A DNA stretch of 48,875 bases from Bacillota bacterium (GCA_023511625.1 JAIMBD010000018.1:1-48875); one strand, 5' to 3'. Shown: positions 23,306 through 31,995, counted from the stretch's first letter. The notes: generated from the sequence alone by a model not told the origin. Numbers and translations are program-made.

Positions 23306-24920
23306 CCGCGTCCGTCTCGACTATGAAATCCTCCACCGGGCGTCGCAGGGCGTCGGGGGGGATCCGCAGGTTGAGTTGGACCGTGCCGTCGGGCGCCACC
23401 GTGATCCCGCGGTGCCCGACCAGCGCGGCCAGGACTTGCCGCTTTTGGGACACGGACAGGGCTGCGCCCTGGAGCAGGTCGTGCAGGTACGCGCGCACCT
23501 TGTCCGGGTCGGCGACCAATTGGGGGGCGGTGCGGGCCACCCGGCGCACCTCGGCTTCGAGCCGCTGGATCTGGGCGCCGAGGTGCTGGCGTTGCTGGTC
23601 GAGGGCCTGCATTTTTTCCTGCAGCAGGTCCGGGGGAATGGTCCCGTCCGCCGCCCGATCCACCAGCCGGCGCATCTTGGTTTCCACCGCCGCGCGGTCT
23701 TTCCGCAGGGACTCCAGCTGGTGCTGCAACGCCTCGAACCGGGGTTGGTGGCCCCGTTTGGCCTCCTCTACCACCCGGGCCACGATGTGCGGGTCGGTGG
23801 CGAGGCCCACGAGAAACTGCCAGACCAGGGCGTCCAGGGCCTCCATCCGGAGGAACGGGAAGGCGCAGGCGGTCCGGGCCGCTTTCCGCGAGAAGTTGTA
23901 GCGGCTGCCGCACGTGAAATGCACGCGGGGCTCGACCTTGCCCTTGTACTGGTACACCGTGCGCCGTGGCACCAGGTTGCTCCCGCACACCGCGCACGTC
24001 AGGAATCCGGCGAGCAGCACGTCCTGCTCGGATTCCGGCCGGCGGGGGCGCGTATGCCGGCGGTTGGCGTCCAGGAGCCCCTGCACCTGCTCCCAGGTGG
24101 GCCGGTCCACCAGCGGCGGGTGGTTGTCCGGCACCCGAATCCAGCGATCCGGCGGGGCCGGTCGGGCAGTGCCGTGGCCGGCCTGGCTGGTTTTCGCGTA
24201 CACGAAATCGCCGGTGTAGACCGGGTTGCGGAGGATTTGCCGCACGGACGTCTTCGTCCAGCGCTCCTTGGGCGGCGGTACCTGGGTGTCGAGGAGCCAG
24301 TCCACGACGGCCTGGATCCCCCGGCCCGCCCGCGCCGCGGCCGCGTACCGGCGGTACAGCTCCGGCACCACGGTCGCGGGGGTCCACGAGCCGGTCACCG
24401 GGCGGTCGTCGGGCGCGTAGACGCCGTTGTCCTGGACGACGTAGCCATAGGGCACGGCCCCGCCGGTGTACTTGCCCTTCCCCGCCCGGACCCGCTTGCC
24501 CTTCATGGCGTTGTCGAGGATGTTCTGGCGGACGAACTTCCCGATGGCGCCGAGGATGGTGAGCATGAGCTCGCCCGCCGGGTCGTTGGCGTCGACCGCC
24601 TCCGTGACCGAACGGAGCTGAATGCCGAGGGCCTTGAGCTCGTTGACCAGGAACAAGAGGTCCAGGGGTTCGCGGCTGAACCGGTCGACGCGGAAGATGA
24701 GGACGACGTCAAAGCGGCGCCGTTTGGCGTCGGCGATCAGCTGCTGCAATCCCTCGCGCCGGGTGTTCGCGCCGGACCGGCCCCCGTCCTCGTAGACGCC
24801 GGCGATTTCCAGGTGCTCGCGCGCGCAGTGCGCGCGCAGAATGTCGTCCTGAAACTCCAGGGAGTAGCCGTCCCGCGCCTGGGCCACCGAGGAGACGCGC
24901 TTGTAGAGTGCGGCCCGCAA
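23289..24920 (-). CDS. Large serine recombinase (site-specific integrase)
   Basis: The 543-residue enzyme catalyses site-specific DNA integration and excision via a phosphoserine link. Residues 3-150 are the resolvase catalytic domain, with the nucleophile Ser at about residue 10 (LYKRVSSVAQ) and Arg motifs in FRVDRFSR. Residues about 170-290 form the recombinase domain (YGYVVQDNGVYAP, then TSVRQILRNPVYTGDFVY). A zinc ribbon follows (CAVCGSNLVP, then HFTCGSRYNF). A coiled coil (about 375-450) and a C-terminal tail complete it, as in phage/ICE integrases. All domains are present, so it may be active. Its last codons overlap the junction with the split GDT1-type gene, the usual position of an attachment site. 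The start (ATG 24920) fits the family N-terminus. Confidence 0.93.
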   Translation of the reverse strand: MRAALYKRVSSVAQARDGYSLEFQDDILRAHCAREHLEIAGVYEDGGRSGANTRREGLQQLIADAKRRRFDVVLIFRVDRFSREPLDLLFLVNELKALGIQLRSVTEAVDANDPAGELMLTILGAIGKFVRQNILDNAMKGKRVRAGKGKYTGGAVPYGYVVQDNGVYAPDDRPVTGSWTPATVVPELYRRYAAAARAGRGIQAVVDWLLDTQVPPPKERWTKTSVRQILRNPVYTGDFVYAKTSQAGHGTARPAPPDRWIRVPDNHPPLVDRPTWEQVQGLLDANRRHTRPRRPESEQDVLLAGFLTCAVCGSNLVPRRTVYQYKGKVEPRVHFTCGSRYNFSRKAARTACAFPFLRMEALDALVWQFLVGLATDPHIVARVVEEAKRGHQPRFEALQHQLESLRKDRAAVETKMRRLVDRAADGTIPPDLLQEKMQALDQQRQHLGAQIQRLEAEVRRVARTAPQLVADPDKVRAYLHDLLQGAALSVSQKRQVLAALVGHRGITVAPDGTVQLNLRIPPDALRRPVEDFIVETDAVSKLN

Positions 24921-25196
24921 TCCGCTCCCTCCTACTCTGGATTTCGGGGCTGCACCCGGGATCGTATCATATCCGCAAGGGATTGCACGAAGGCGGCGAG
25001 GGCCTGGGGATCCGGCTGCGGCTGGACGACGAGGCGCAGCCGGACCGCGTCCGCTCGCGCGGAAGCTCGGGGACCGTCGGGCGATGCGGGTCGCCCCGCG
25101 TGCGGCGGCACCGGGATCACCTCCGCCTTACGGTATGAGGGGCTGCCACCGGCTAGACGTGGCCCGGGCCGGACGGGCCGCGGGGGCGCAGGAGCG

Positions 25197-26153
25197 CTAC
25201 GGGGCTGGGGGCGCTGCTTCCCCCCGGCGCGGCGGCACGGGGGCCATGCTGGCGTGCTGCCGATCGTCGGGGGCTTGGCGCCGGGAGTCGGCTGCGCGGC
25301 TGCGGGCGGATGCGGGGCCGGGCGTCCGGCCGCGATGCGCCCCGGCCCAGGCGGCGTACACGGCCGGCTCGGCCTCCGCGACGATGGCCAGCGCTTCCGG
25401 CCAGCGCATCCCAGCCAGGTCCGCCCGGAGGCCGGCCAGCGTGGGCAGGAACGGATCGGGCTGGCCGGTCAGCCGGCTGAGCACCCAGAGGGTGGCGTAC
25501 AGGATGCGCAGCGGATCGTCGCGCCACCGGGACAGCACGTGGTGCCCCATCGGGGCGACGAGCCCCCGCATCCGGTGGGCGAGCGCCGGCCAGGCGGCTT
25601 CGCAGTCTCCCAGGCGGGCGATTTCGCCGAGGGCGCGCTCCAGTTGGCGGAGGGACAGGTCGACACCGCCGTAGGCGCGGGCGGCCAGCCGTTCCAGGGT
25701 TTGCTGCAACGTCCGCAGGCGGATGGCCTCGTCCACCACCCCGGCCGCCGTGGCCAGCAGGAGCTCGTCGACGGCCCGCGGGGTGAGGGACTGGGTGAGC
25801 ATGAGGCAGCGGGGCCACCGCCGGTCGCGGAGCGTGCCGACCACCGTGACCAGGGGGTCGCGTCCGTTGTCGCTGCGGACCCACCGCTCGGGGTGCTGCA
25901 CCAGCTCGCGCGCCACCCGGGGATGCAGGGTTTGGGAGAGCGGCACGCCATGGGCGTCCAGGAGCAGGGTGCCGGCGCGCTCCGGCACCGGATCGCGGGG
26001 CGCGCGGCCCAGGAGAATGGTGCCATACCGGCGATCCGGGAGGTGGCGGGGCTGATGGCACCAGGCGGCCCGGCCGCGCGCGACCTTCTCCTGGGCGCGG
26101 CGGGGGGCCATGGTGCGGACCCGGCGTCCGTGGGGATCCAAGACGAGAATCAT
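25197..26153 (-). CDS. Unknown element protein with PLMP/RRXRR-like N-terminus
   Basis: A protein of about 318 residues that I cannot assign. Its first 40 residues, MILVLDPHGRRVRTMAPRRA, then QEKVARGRAAW, resemble the N-terminal RRXRR (PLMP) motif of IscB-type and related proteins (V-L-D-x-x-G-x-P-L-M-P, then ARxLLxxGRA), although the central Pro-Leu is missing. No RuvC or HNH motif follows. The rest is largely helical (for example RAVDELLLATAAGVVDEAIRLRTLQQTLERLA) and ends in a Pro/Arg-rich tail. ATG 26153 is chosen because the RRXRR-like motif starts there; GTG 26165 is also possible. It lies between the recombinase and the divergent XRE-ImmA pair, so it is cargo of the integrated element. 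Confidence 0.6.
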   Translation of the reverse strand: MILVLDPHGRRVRTMAPRRAQEKVARGRAAWCHQPRHLPDRRYGTILLGRAPRDPVPERAGTLLLDAHGVPLSQTLHPRVARELVQHPERWVRSDNGRDPLVTVVGTLRDRRWPRCLMLTQSLTPRAVDELLLATAAGVVDEAIRLRTLQQTLERLAARAYGGVDLSLRQLERALGEIARLGDCEAAWPALAHRMRGLVAPMGHHVLSRWRDDPLRILYATLWVLSRLTGQPDPFLPTLAGLRADLAGMRWPEALAIVAEAEPAVYAAWAGAHRGRTPGPASARSRAADSRRQAPDDRQHASMAPVPPRRGEAAPPAP

Positions 26154-26165
26154 GGCCAGCGTCAC

Positions 26166-26657
26166 ATCCTTCCAAGCTCAAGCCAAGCGAGCGCGTGGAA
26201 AGGGCAGCGGGATGGGGACCGGCGACAGGGTTCCAGGGGTGTCGGGACAACACGAAGCCCGCCGGGGACCGGCGGGCAGGCCAAAGGGCAGACTGCTCCC
26301 TTGGGGGTCGCGGAGCCGACGCGGCCACGGCACGCGTCGGCACGGTCTCCGAGACCGGACGTATTCGGGTCCATGACGCACCCCGGCGCGGGTTGCGGCC
26401 GGAGGCGGGACCCGCGGATCCAGCGCGAAGGACCGGACCCGCCACACCCTCAGCGCGAAGGACCGAGGGCCAACAAACAGCTGTCGAGGCCTATGATACA
26501 GACAATGTGTCAGTAAACAAAGGAGAAGACCCGTCAGGACTGCGCGTATCGGCTGGTGGCTGGGGATTATTTCTGCCACGCTTCGGATTTTGCAGAATCC
26601 GGTCGGATTGGGTGTTTTCTGCCGGACGCGGCGGGCGTATGATGGAGGCGGAAGCGG
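26166..26657. other. Divergent control region of the integrated element
   Basis: About 490 bases between the leftward unknown gene and the rightward XRE gene. It is noticeably richer in A/T near 26490-26620 than its flanks. It holds the probable promoters and the TTCTGC-type sites listed separately. No gene was recognised. Confidence 0.45.
26571..26623. promoter_or_regulatory. Putative repressor operator: three TTCTGC half-sites
   Basis: TTCTGCC at 26571-26577, the reverse complement GCAGAA at 26592-26597, and TTCTGCC again at 26617-26623 lie upstream of the XRE repressor gene. A TATGAT (26638-26643) may be the -10 element. XRE regulators of ImmR type usually bind repeated sites in their own promoter, so autoregulation is plausible. 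Confidence 0.35.
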
Positions 26658-27020
26658 GTGGGGAAGATGGCACGCGACGAGACGACCATTCAGGCGCGCA
26701 TGCGCAAGGTCCGCAAGATGCGGCGGATGACCCAGCAGGAGGTGGCGGACTTGCTGGGAATCAGCCGGGATTACTACCAGAAGATCGAGTCGGGGGTCCG
26801 GTCGCCCAATCTGCGCCTGATCCAACGCTTTTGCGACCAGCTGGGCGTGCCGCAGAGCGTGCTGCTGGGGGAGGAGAACCCCGAGGCCTCCTTGATGGCG
26901 AAATGGCCAAAGGGCTACTACATCCTGCGGCGGGCGGCCGAGGGGCCGGCCTGGCGCCGGGAGCAGCTCGAGAAGCTCTTCGAGGTGGTGTTCGGGGAGC
27001 CGCCGGATGCCGATGGGTAG
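26658..27020 (+). CDS. XRE-family repressor (ImmR-like)
   Basis: A DNA-binding protein of about 117-120 residues. Residues about 14-70 form a lambda-repressor-like helix-turn-helix (RMTQQEVADLLGISRDYYQ, then KIESGVRSPNLRLIQRFCDQLGV). The C-terminal part, with YYILRRAAEGPAWRREQLEKLFEVVF, is probably the dimerisation or protease-contact region. GTG 26658 has GGAGG at a spacing of nine; ATG 26667 is the alternative. The next gene, an ImmA-type metalloprotease, overlaps its end by 14 bases. In ICEBs1-type elements this pair forms a switch in which ImmA cleaves ImmR after DNA damage or quorum signals. The same role is likely here, controlling the recombinase and cargo. Confidence 0.85.
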   Translation: MGKMARDETTIQARMRKVRKMRRMTQQEVADLLGISRDYYQKIESGVRSPNLRLIQRFCDQLGVPQSVLLGEENPEASLMAKWPKGYYILRRAAEGPAWRREQLEKLFEVVFGEPPDADG

Positions 27021-28077
27021 GCAGGACGCCTGGGAGGCCGAGGAGGACCGGAGCGACGACCCCGCCCGGATCGTCCGGCTGGCGCAGATGGTCTGGCGGC
27101 GCAACGGGTGGGAGGGGCCGCCCTTCGGGCCGCGGCTGGTGGCGGCGATGGAAGGGTGGCCCGTGGCGACGCAGGTCATCACGTTCGACCGGGCCCGCGC
27201 CATTCTGGGCCCGGACTGCCCGCCAAAGCCGGAAAAGTACGACGCCGAGGTGGTCGCCGAGCGTCGCGAAGACGGAACCGTCCGCTACTTGGTGATTTAC
27301 GTGCCCGAGCGTCCGCTGGCGCGGATTTGGTGGTCCCTGGCGCACGAATTCGGGCACATCGTGCTCGGGCACGCGGTGGAGCCCGCGGCGCGGGACACGC
27401 CATGGCGCAACCGCCAGGCGGACATCTTCGCGGCGGAGCTCCTGATGCCGCTCGGCGCCGTCCTGGAGGTGCGGCAGGCGCCCGCATGGTGGGTGGCCCG
27501 GCGGTTCGGCGTCTCGCTGCAGGCGGCCGCCAACCGCCTGGAGGATCTGAAGCGGGGGTGGCTGCGCTTTTACACGCTGGAGGAATTGGAAGCAGGGCGG
27601 AACCTGCTGCGTCGGCCGCCACGACAGGCCGTGCGGGAAGGCGTTCCGGCCCATCGGGGAGCGTGTCCCGCCGCGCCCCTGCCGGAAGAGGAGGTTCGGG
27701 GAGATCGGATGACAAGCGGCAACGGTCGGTCGCCGGGTGCATCGGACGGCAATGGGGTGACGTGGTTCGTGGCCAACGGCGGCTCAGACCGGTTTCCGAA
27801 ACTGGCCGCCTGCCCGGTGTGCGGGTTCGTCAACGACAGTCCGCACGCACCGCTGGAGCGGTTTTGCGGCGGATGCGGCCAGCTGCTCATCAATGCGTGT
27901 GAATGGTCGGAGTGTGCCTACCATCACGTCCCGTTGCCGCCGGGGTACCGGTACTGCGGGGTCTGTGGCCAGCCGACCAGTTGGCATGACCTGGACGACG
28001 CGGTCCGGCGCGCCGCACGGGAGCAGTGGGAGGCGGAGATCGAGCCTGTACCCTTGCCCGACGATTTGCCGTTTTGA
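27007..28077 (+). CDS. ImmA/IrrE metallopeptidase fused to C-terminal zinc ribbons
   Basis: The 356-residue protein overlaps the repressor gene. Its first 220 residues are an ImmA/IrrE (COG2856) zinc protease: HEFGH at 113-117 with the third ligand Glu in DIFAAELLMP (about 144). Such proteases cleave XRE repressors. Unusually, the C-terminus (about 235-356) adds cysteine pairs ACPVCGF, FCGGCGQ, NACEWSECAYH and YCGVCGQP, forming probable double zinc ribbons, and ends in an acidic tail. An internal ATG at 27709 preceded by a GGGGAG might start a separate zinc-ribbon product in the same frame. The zinc part may sense a signal or bind DNA or RNA; this is inference. Confidence 0.85.
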   Translation: MPMGRQDAWEAEEDRSDDPARIVRLAQMVWRRNGWEGPPFGPRLVAAMEGWPVATQVITFDRARAILGPDCPPKPEKYDAEVVAERREDGTVRYLVIYVPERPLARIWWSLAHEFGHIVLGHAVEPAARDTPWRNRQADIFAAELLMPLGAVLEVRQAPAWWVARRFGVSLQAAANRLEDLKRGWLRFYTLEELEAGRNLLRRPPRQAVREGVPAHRGACPAAPLPEEEVRGDRMTSGNGRSPGASDGNGVTWFVANGGSDRFPKLAACPVCGFVNDSPHAPLERFCGGCGQLLINACEWSECAYHHVPLPPGYRYCGVCGQPTSWHDLDDAVRRAAREQWEAEIEPVPLPDDLPF

Positions 28078-28359
28078 TTCTGACGGGCGGGCCAAACTCC
28101 AGATGACTAGGGGCAAAGCCCGCCGGGGGGCATATCGGGGCGCTGTTCCCGGGCGACCATCAGATCGCGGGTCTCGCGTATAGGCAAATCCCTCGATTTA
28201 CGATGGCTACGCTGGGTAGCCTTAAACCGTAGGTTTGAGATATCCACTGGGTAGGGGCTCGTGGTGCTCAGGGTTAAGAAATGCTGAACTTCATTATTCG
28301 GAGACCGGCTAGACGTTTAGGCTGTTCAGTGCGGGCATGTTTTTTTCAAAACTACGGGT
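28078..28359. other. Composition boundary with two small hairpins
   Basis: About 280 bases separating the GC-rich element from a lower-GC defence segment. Two adjacent hairpins lie at 28205-28236: GGCTAC/GTAGCC, and AAACC/GGTTT with a GTA loop. They could be an attachment or termination structure. No gene is seen. Confidence 0.35.
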
Positions 28360-29436
28360 TTACCGCACTGCTTGTTCACCCGCTTGCCCATCCTGCGGGA
28401 CGCGCAGAAGGGATGACGTGACGGTATCGCCTAATACATTGCCGTTCCTTGCCGGGTCAACTTCAGGTAAGGTGAGGTTGTCAGTGGTGGTGATATGGCG
28501 AGGAGGTAGTCCTACATGAGAAAACAACCGTTGTTCGAGGCGATCCACGATAGCGTCCGCGATTAACTCCACGGAGTGTTCGATCCACAGGGCTGTGTGG
28601 GATCCCGGTCGATAATCAGCGGGTCCAAATCCCTGAACTCGGCCCTGCCGCTGCAGTTCGTAGTTTTGATGAAACTCCTCCAAATGGTTGGGATTATAGA
28701 CAGCGAAGGTTTTGCCGCCGTTGCGGTTGAGAATCGAGAACATTGGAATGTCACTAGGTCCATCCGCAATATAGATCATATTTGCGAACGGAATGCGTCT
28801 CTCGGCTTCCGGAAGACTCGCGTTGACGTCGATTTCTGGATGCACGTTGGAACCCTTATTAATTTCGAACAGGGCCCGGGTCTTAGTGGTATGGTCAACG
28901 ACATAGCCGACCTGCCGGATCGTACGAGGCTCCTGTTGGTCCTCGGGCATTGTTCCAAGGCCTGGGAGTGGCCAAACTTCCAGAAATTCGCAGGCCCATA
29001 CCCCGGTGACCCAGGGAGCGACGGCGCTACCCAAAATTGTCTGGCGTAGTCCATTGCTAACGATGTAGTACTCTAATTCTACGCGATACTTCGCCCACCG
29101 TGGTTCGGACGCCACTTTCTCTTTTAGTTGGCCAAGGAACTCCGGCATACCGGGATAGAACTGTAGCTTGCGGCCTAGGTCCCGCAGCCGCTGGTTGCTA
29201 AGACCTGGCAAACGTCCTGATGCTACGTAGCTTAGCAAGTGGTTTAGATAAAGACTGTCTGGAGCGATCCGGACATCGGGATGCAATTCCGTCAGCTTGT
29301 TTCTCAAATCGAAGACTTCTTGCCAGAAATGTCGGGGCTCGATCCCGTACGCCTCCAATATGGGATCCTCCATGTAGCCGGGTATTAAGGTGTGGTCGAA
29401 GTCCCATATGACCGCAATCACATTTTGAGGGAACAT
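28360..29436 (-). CDS. HAD-superfamily hydrolase in the defence segment
   Basis: The 358-residue protein has the haloacid-dehalogenase signature motifs: DFDHT at 12-16 (nucleophile and acid/base Asp), SNG at 127-129, and DGPSD at 225-229 (metal-binding Asp). The family hydrolyses phosphate esters through a phospho-aspartate; the substrate cannot be predicted. The C-terminal third (about 260-358) has no motif I know. ATG 29436 follows AGGAGGG at a rather long spacing. Base composition is clearly lower in GC than the element to the left and the drmA/drmB parts to the right, and similar to the methyltransferase half of the adjacent upstream gene, so these two pieces probably arrived together. 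A nucleotide- or phosphate-processing defence role is a guess. Confidence 0.75.
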   Translation of the reverse strand: MFPQNVIAVIWDFDHTLIPGYMEDPILEAYGIEPRHFWQEVFDLRNKLTELHPDVRIAPDSLYLNHLLSYVASGRLPGLSNQRLRDLGRKLQFYPGMPEFLGQLKEKVASEPRWAKYRVELEYYIVSNGLRQTILGSAVAPWVTGVWACEFLEVWPLPGLGTMPEDQQEPRTIRQVGYVVDHTTKTRALFEINKGSNVHPEIDVNASLPEAERRIPFANMIYIADGPSDIPMFSILNRNGGKTFAVYNPNHLEEFHQNYELQRQGRVQGFGPADYRPGSHTALWIEHSVELIADAIVDRLEQRLFSHVGLPPRHITTTDNLTLPEVDPARNGNVLGDTVTSSLLRVPQDGQAGEQAVR

Positions 29437-29625
29437 CAGACTATATACCCTCCTACGTGTGGGATAGGATACGGGTCCCTCTTTACCAAACGCGTTCGGA
29501 TTCCTGCGTTAGTCACGTCGCTTGTCTGCCGTGGCTACGGAGTTAACGGAGTCATACAGAGAACAAGAATTCGGTGGCGAGACCACTCTGAATCGAACTC
29601 CAATAAGCGAGGTAAAATTGGAGCG

Positions 29626-31995
29626 TTAATTCCGGCTGGCCCAGATGTCATATTCAATCATGGGCTCGCTTTTCTGGCGAAGAAAGGCGTCTGCCTGCCG
29701 TTTACCTGCTTGGGCATGTCCTGCTTCCTCAACACGGGTAATGCGCCAACCCGTAAACTCTAAAGACCTCTGAATCAGCTTCAGCGGATTAATCTGTCGA
29801 TCTCTAATTCCTCCAAAACGCACTACCATGATGGCATCGTCGGTGCATACTTCCTTCACGTTTAACCACACGCGCCGAAGATCATCCACAAAGTGGTCGG
29901 GGCTGGAATGCACCAGCTGGTTGCAACGAGAGTAATCCACTACGTCTGGCCCTCCGACAAACCAGTGCCGAAGCCATTGGTCCGGGATGTAAGTTCGCAT
30001 CCCGTAGTAGGGGGGTGAGGTGATTACCCATCTGAAACGCAACCCTGGCGCGGTGGGCCTCAGGGTCTCGGCATCCCGGCTGTCTCCTAACCGCACTGCT
30101 CCCGACACGTCGAGCGGATGCGCATAGTAACGGTTTGCGCGCCGTTCGATGACCGCTAAAACGTCTACGAATTCCGGAAGGAGCCGATGGTGCTGCCAAA
30201 AGCGGATGGCGTAGGCCGGTTTGGGCGCATAGGTTCGTGGGCACTGGTTCGACAAGTAACTCGGAAACGTCTTCTGTTTCGGGCCATGTAGTGCGCCTAA
30301 GATAATACCTCGGAGCGCCAACCGGACGGGGCTGCTACAGTCCTCCAGGAAGGCCTCGCGGAATTGACACACGGCATGAAGAACCGCAGGGTGAAATGCC
30401 CATTGCCAGAACTCGCCTTCTGGGATGGCGCTCGGCTGACGCTGGGCCAGGATGCAGCGGGCTTCCGCAAGGATGTCCTCGACTCGGGGACTAACGAGCT
30501 TGCTGGCCGTAATCGCCGTGGCGACCGGGCTGGAATGCCACCAAACGAAAAGGGGCGAAAGCTCGTCCGGCTGGTGCAGGCTGGCACCGCGGAACAGGAA
30601 CTCCTTTCCTGCATACCAGGCCGCGGCGTTCCCGGCGGCGGCGGTCCAGGCGCCGTCGTCCAGAGGGGCCGGGCTGCCCGTGAGAAAAAGCCCTTCCCCT
30701 TGCAGTTCCACGGCCGGATACCAGGTGCCCTCCTCCGTCGGTACGCCGATGTCAACCGGATCGGACTGCCGCGACTGACTCGGGACGAGCCGGCGGTAGG
30801 CGTGCTGCACCAGCAGGGATTCCAGGCGCACGGCGGGCACGACCCGCAGGGGCGCCGCCGGTCCGGAACCCGTCCACGGCACGGTCATGGCTTGCTCGGT
30901 GGCAAACTGCGGGGTGGCGCCTGTTTCGGCCGGCGGGGCATCTGGCTGCGCAAGACTCAGGAGCTCGCCGAACTCCCGGCGGACGATCTCCGCGACGGTC
31001 CGGGCCCCGGCTCCCATCGTCAGGACGCGGCGGACCAGCCGGAGCACGCGGTCCGGTCCGGCTTGGCGAATCGCGTCGGCTTCGGCCGCGGTCAACTCAC
31101 GGTCGCCGAGCAATCGGTCACACACCGCCGCGAGGACTTCCGGCGAAAGGGAGCCGTCGTGGCGCCCCAGCAGGACGTATTCGAAGGCGCGGCGCACTGC
31201 GGGGCGCTCCAGGCAGGCCTGGAGGGCGTCCGTCCGGATCCGGAAGGCGGTGAGGATGTCGGCCACGCGCAGCGCGGCGGCGCCCCGTTGCATGAGCCGC
31301 GCCGGGACGGAACAACCGCCCGGTCGGACCGGTCGGACGGCATCGGCCTTCTCTTGCTCGGGAAAACGGCCGCGGCAGGTCCATTCCCGCTGGAAGGCGC
31401 GACCCAGGGACCCCCCCTGCCGGCACCGCGGACACCGGACTCGCAGCTCGCGCAGGCTGCCACCGCCGCCTTCCCAGAAGTAGTAAGGCATCTCCTCGGA
31501 CCGGCCCGGAGCCCTGGGGCAGCGCGGGGCTGGGTCGTGGGCCACCTGCTCCCAGGGTACCTCGTCCAGGTGGCCGGCGGGGCATGCCAGCACGAACCGG
31601 ACGGCCTCGAGGTCGTCCGGGTTCTCGCTGCGGCAGATCGGGCACGCGCGCCCGGGGTACAGGACGACGTGGCGCCCGGGGTGCGCCGCCCGGTTCCAGC
31701 AAAGGCGCCACCGGGGGAAGGGGCGCGTCCGGTAGACGACGGCCTGCTCGTCCCGGCCCAGTGCGGGGTTGGAGGGGACCCGGAAGAGGCGGGGAGGGGC
31801 CGGCCGGCCGGCCTTGGCCAGCACGGCGCCCAGGGGTCCGGGATCCAGCTCGAAGGCCTGCACGGTCGCCTGCCAGTTCGCCAAGCCGTCGCAATCGGGC
31901 CGTGGGATGACGCGGCTCAGCCGGCCCTCCAGCAGGGCGCCAGGGCCGTAGGTGGTGACGAACTGCGCGGTGCGCATCTGCAGTGGGTGTGCCAT
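29626..31995 (-). CDS. DrmB (DISARM)-DNA methyltransferase chimera
   Basis: The N-terminal part (about 1-487) is DrmB/DUF1998-like. It starts with MRTAQFVTTYGPGALLEG, has zinc knuckles such as CPICRSE and CPRCRQGG, and reaches the DUF1998 signature DELSPLFVWWH. At that point, codons near 30530, it switches to SPVATAITASKLVSP, which in amino-methyltransferases directly follows SAM motif I. The rest is the back of a DNA methyltransferase: RGIILGALHGP, then YLSNQCPRTYA, then the catalytic TSPPYYG (about 655). So DrmB lacks the rest of DUF1998 and the methyltransferase lacks motif I, although the frame is open for 789 codons. GC content falls at the junction. ATG 31995 has AAGGAG upstream; drmA ends 20 bases before it. 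It is probably a deletion product; activity is doubtful. Confidence 0.8.
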   Translation of the reverse strand: MAHPLQMRTAQFVTTYGPGALLEGRLSRVIPRPDCDGLANWQATVQAFELDPGPLGAVLAKAGRPAPPRLFRVPSNPALGRDEQAVVYRTRPFPRWRLCWNRAAHPGRHVVLYPGRACPICRSENPDDLEAVRFVLACPAGHLDEVPWEQVAHDPAPRCPRAPGRSEEMPYYFWEGGGGSLRELRVRCPRCRQGGSLGRAFQREWTCRGRFPEQEKADAVRPVRPGGCSVPARLMQRGAAALRVADILTAFRIRTDALQACLERPAVRRAFEYVLLGRHDGSLSPEVLAAVCDRLLGDRELTAAEADAIRQAGPDRVLRLVRRVLTMGAGARTVAEIVRREFGELLSLAQPDAPPAETGATPQFATEQAMTVPWTGSGPAAPLRVVPAVRLESLLVQHAYRRLVPSQSRQSDPVDIGVPTEEGTWYPAVELQGEGLFLTGSPAPLDDGAWTAAAGNAAAWYAGKEFLFRGASLHQPDELSPLFVWWHSSPVATAITASKLVSPRVEDILAEARCILAQRQPSAIPEGEFWQWAFHPAVLHAVCQFREAFLEDCSSPVRLALRGIILGALHGPKQKTFPSYLSNQCPRTYAPKPAYAIRFWQHHRLLPEFVDVLAVIERRANRYYAHPLDVSGAVRLGDSRDAETLRPTAPGLRFRWVITSPPYYGMRTYIPDQWLRHWFVGGPDVVDYSRCNQLVHSSPDHFVDDLRRVWLNVKEVCTDDAIMVVRFGGIRDRQINPLKLIQRSLEFTGWRITRVEEAGHAQAGKRQADAFLRQKSEPMIEYDIWASRN

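Noticed and set aside
25197-26153. A full IscB-type RNA-guided nuclease
   Set aside because: Only the N-terminal motif is similar; no RuvC or HNH residues follow.
23376-26516. 1046-codon open frame on the plus strand
   Set aside because: It lies antisense to the serine recombinase and the RRXRR-like gene and reads as repetitive Arg/Gly/Pro/His with no domain. It is a GC-rich shadow frame.
28205-28236. The far attachment site of the serine-recombinase element
   Set aside because: Two small hairpins mark a composition change, but no sequence matching the junction at 23275-23305 and no N-terminal GDT1 half is found there.
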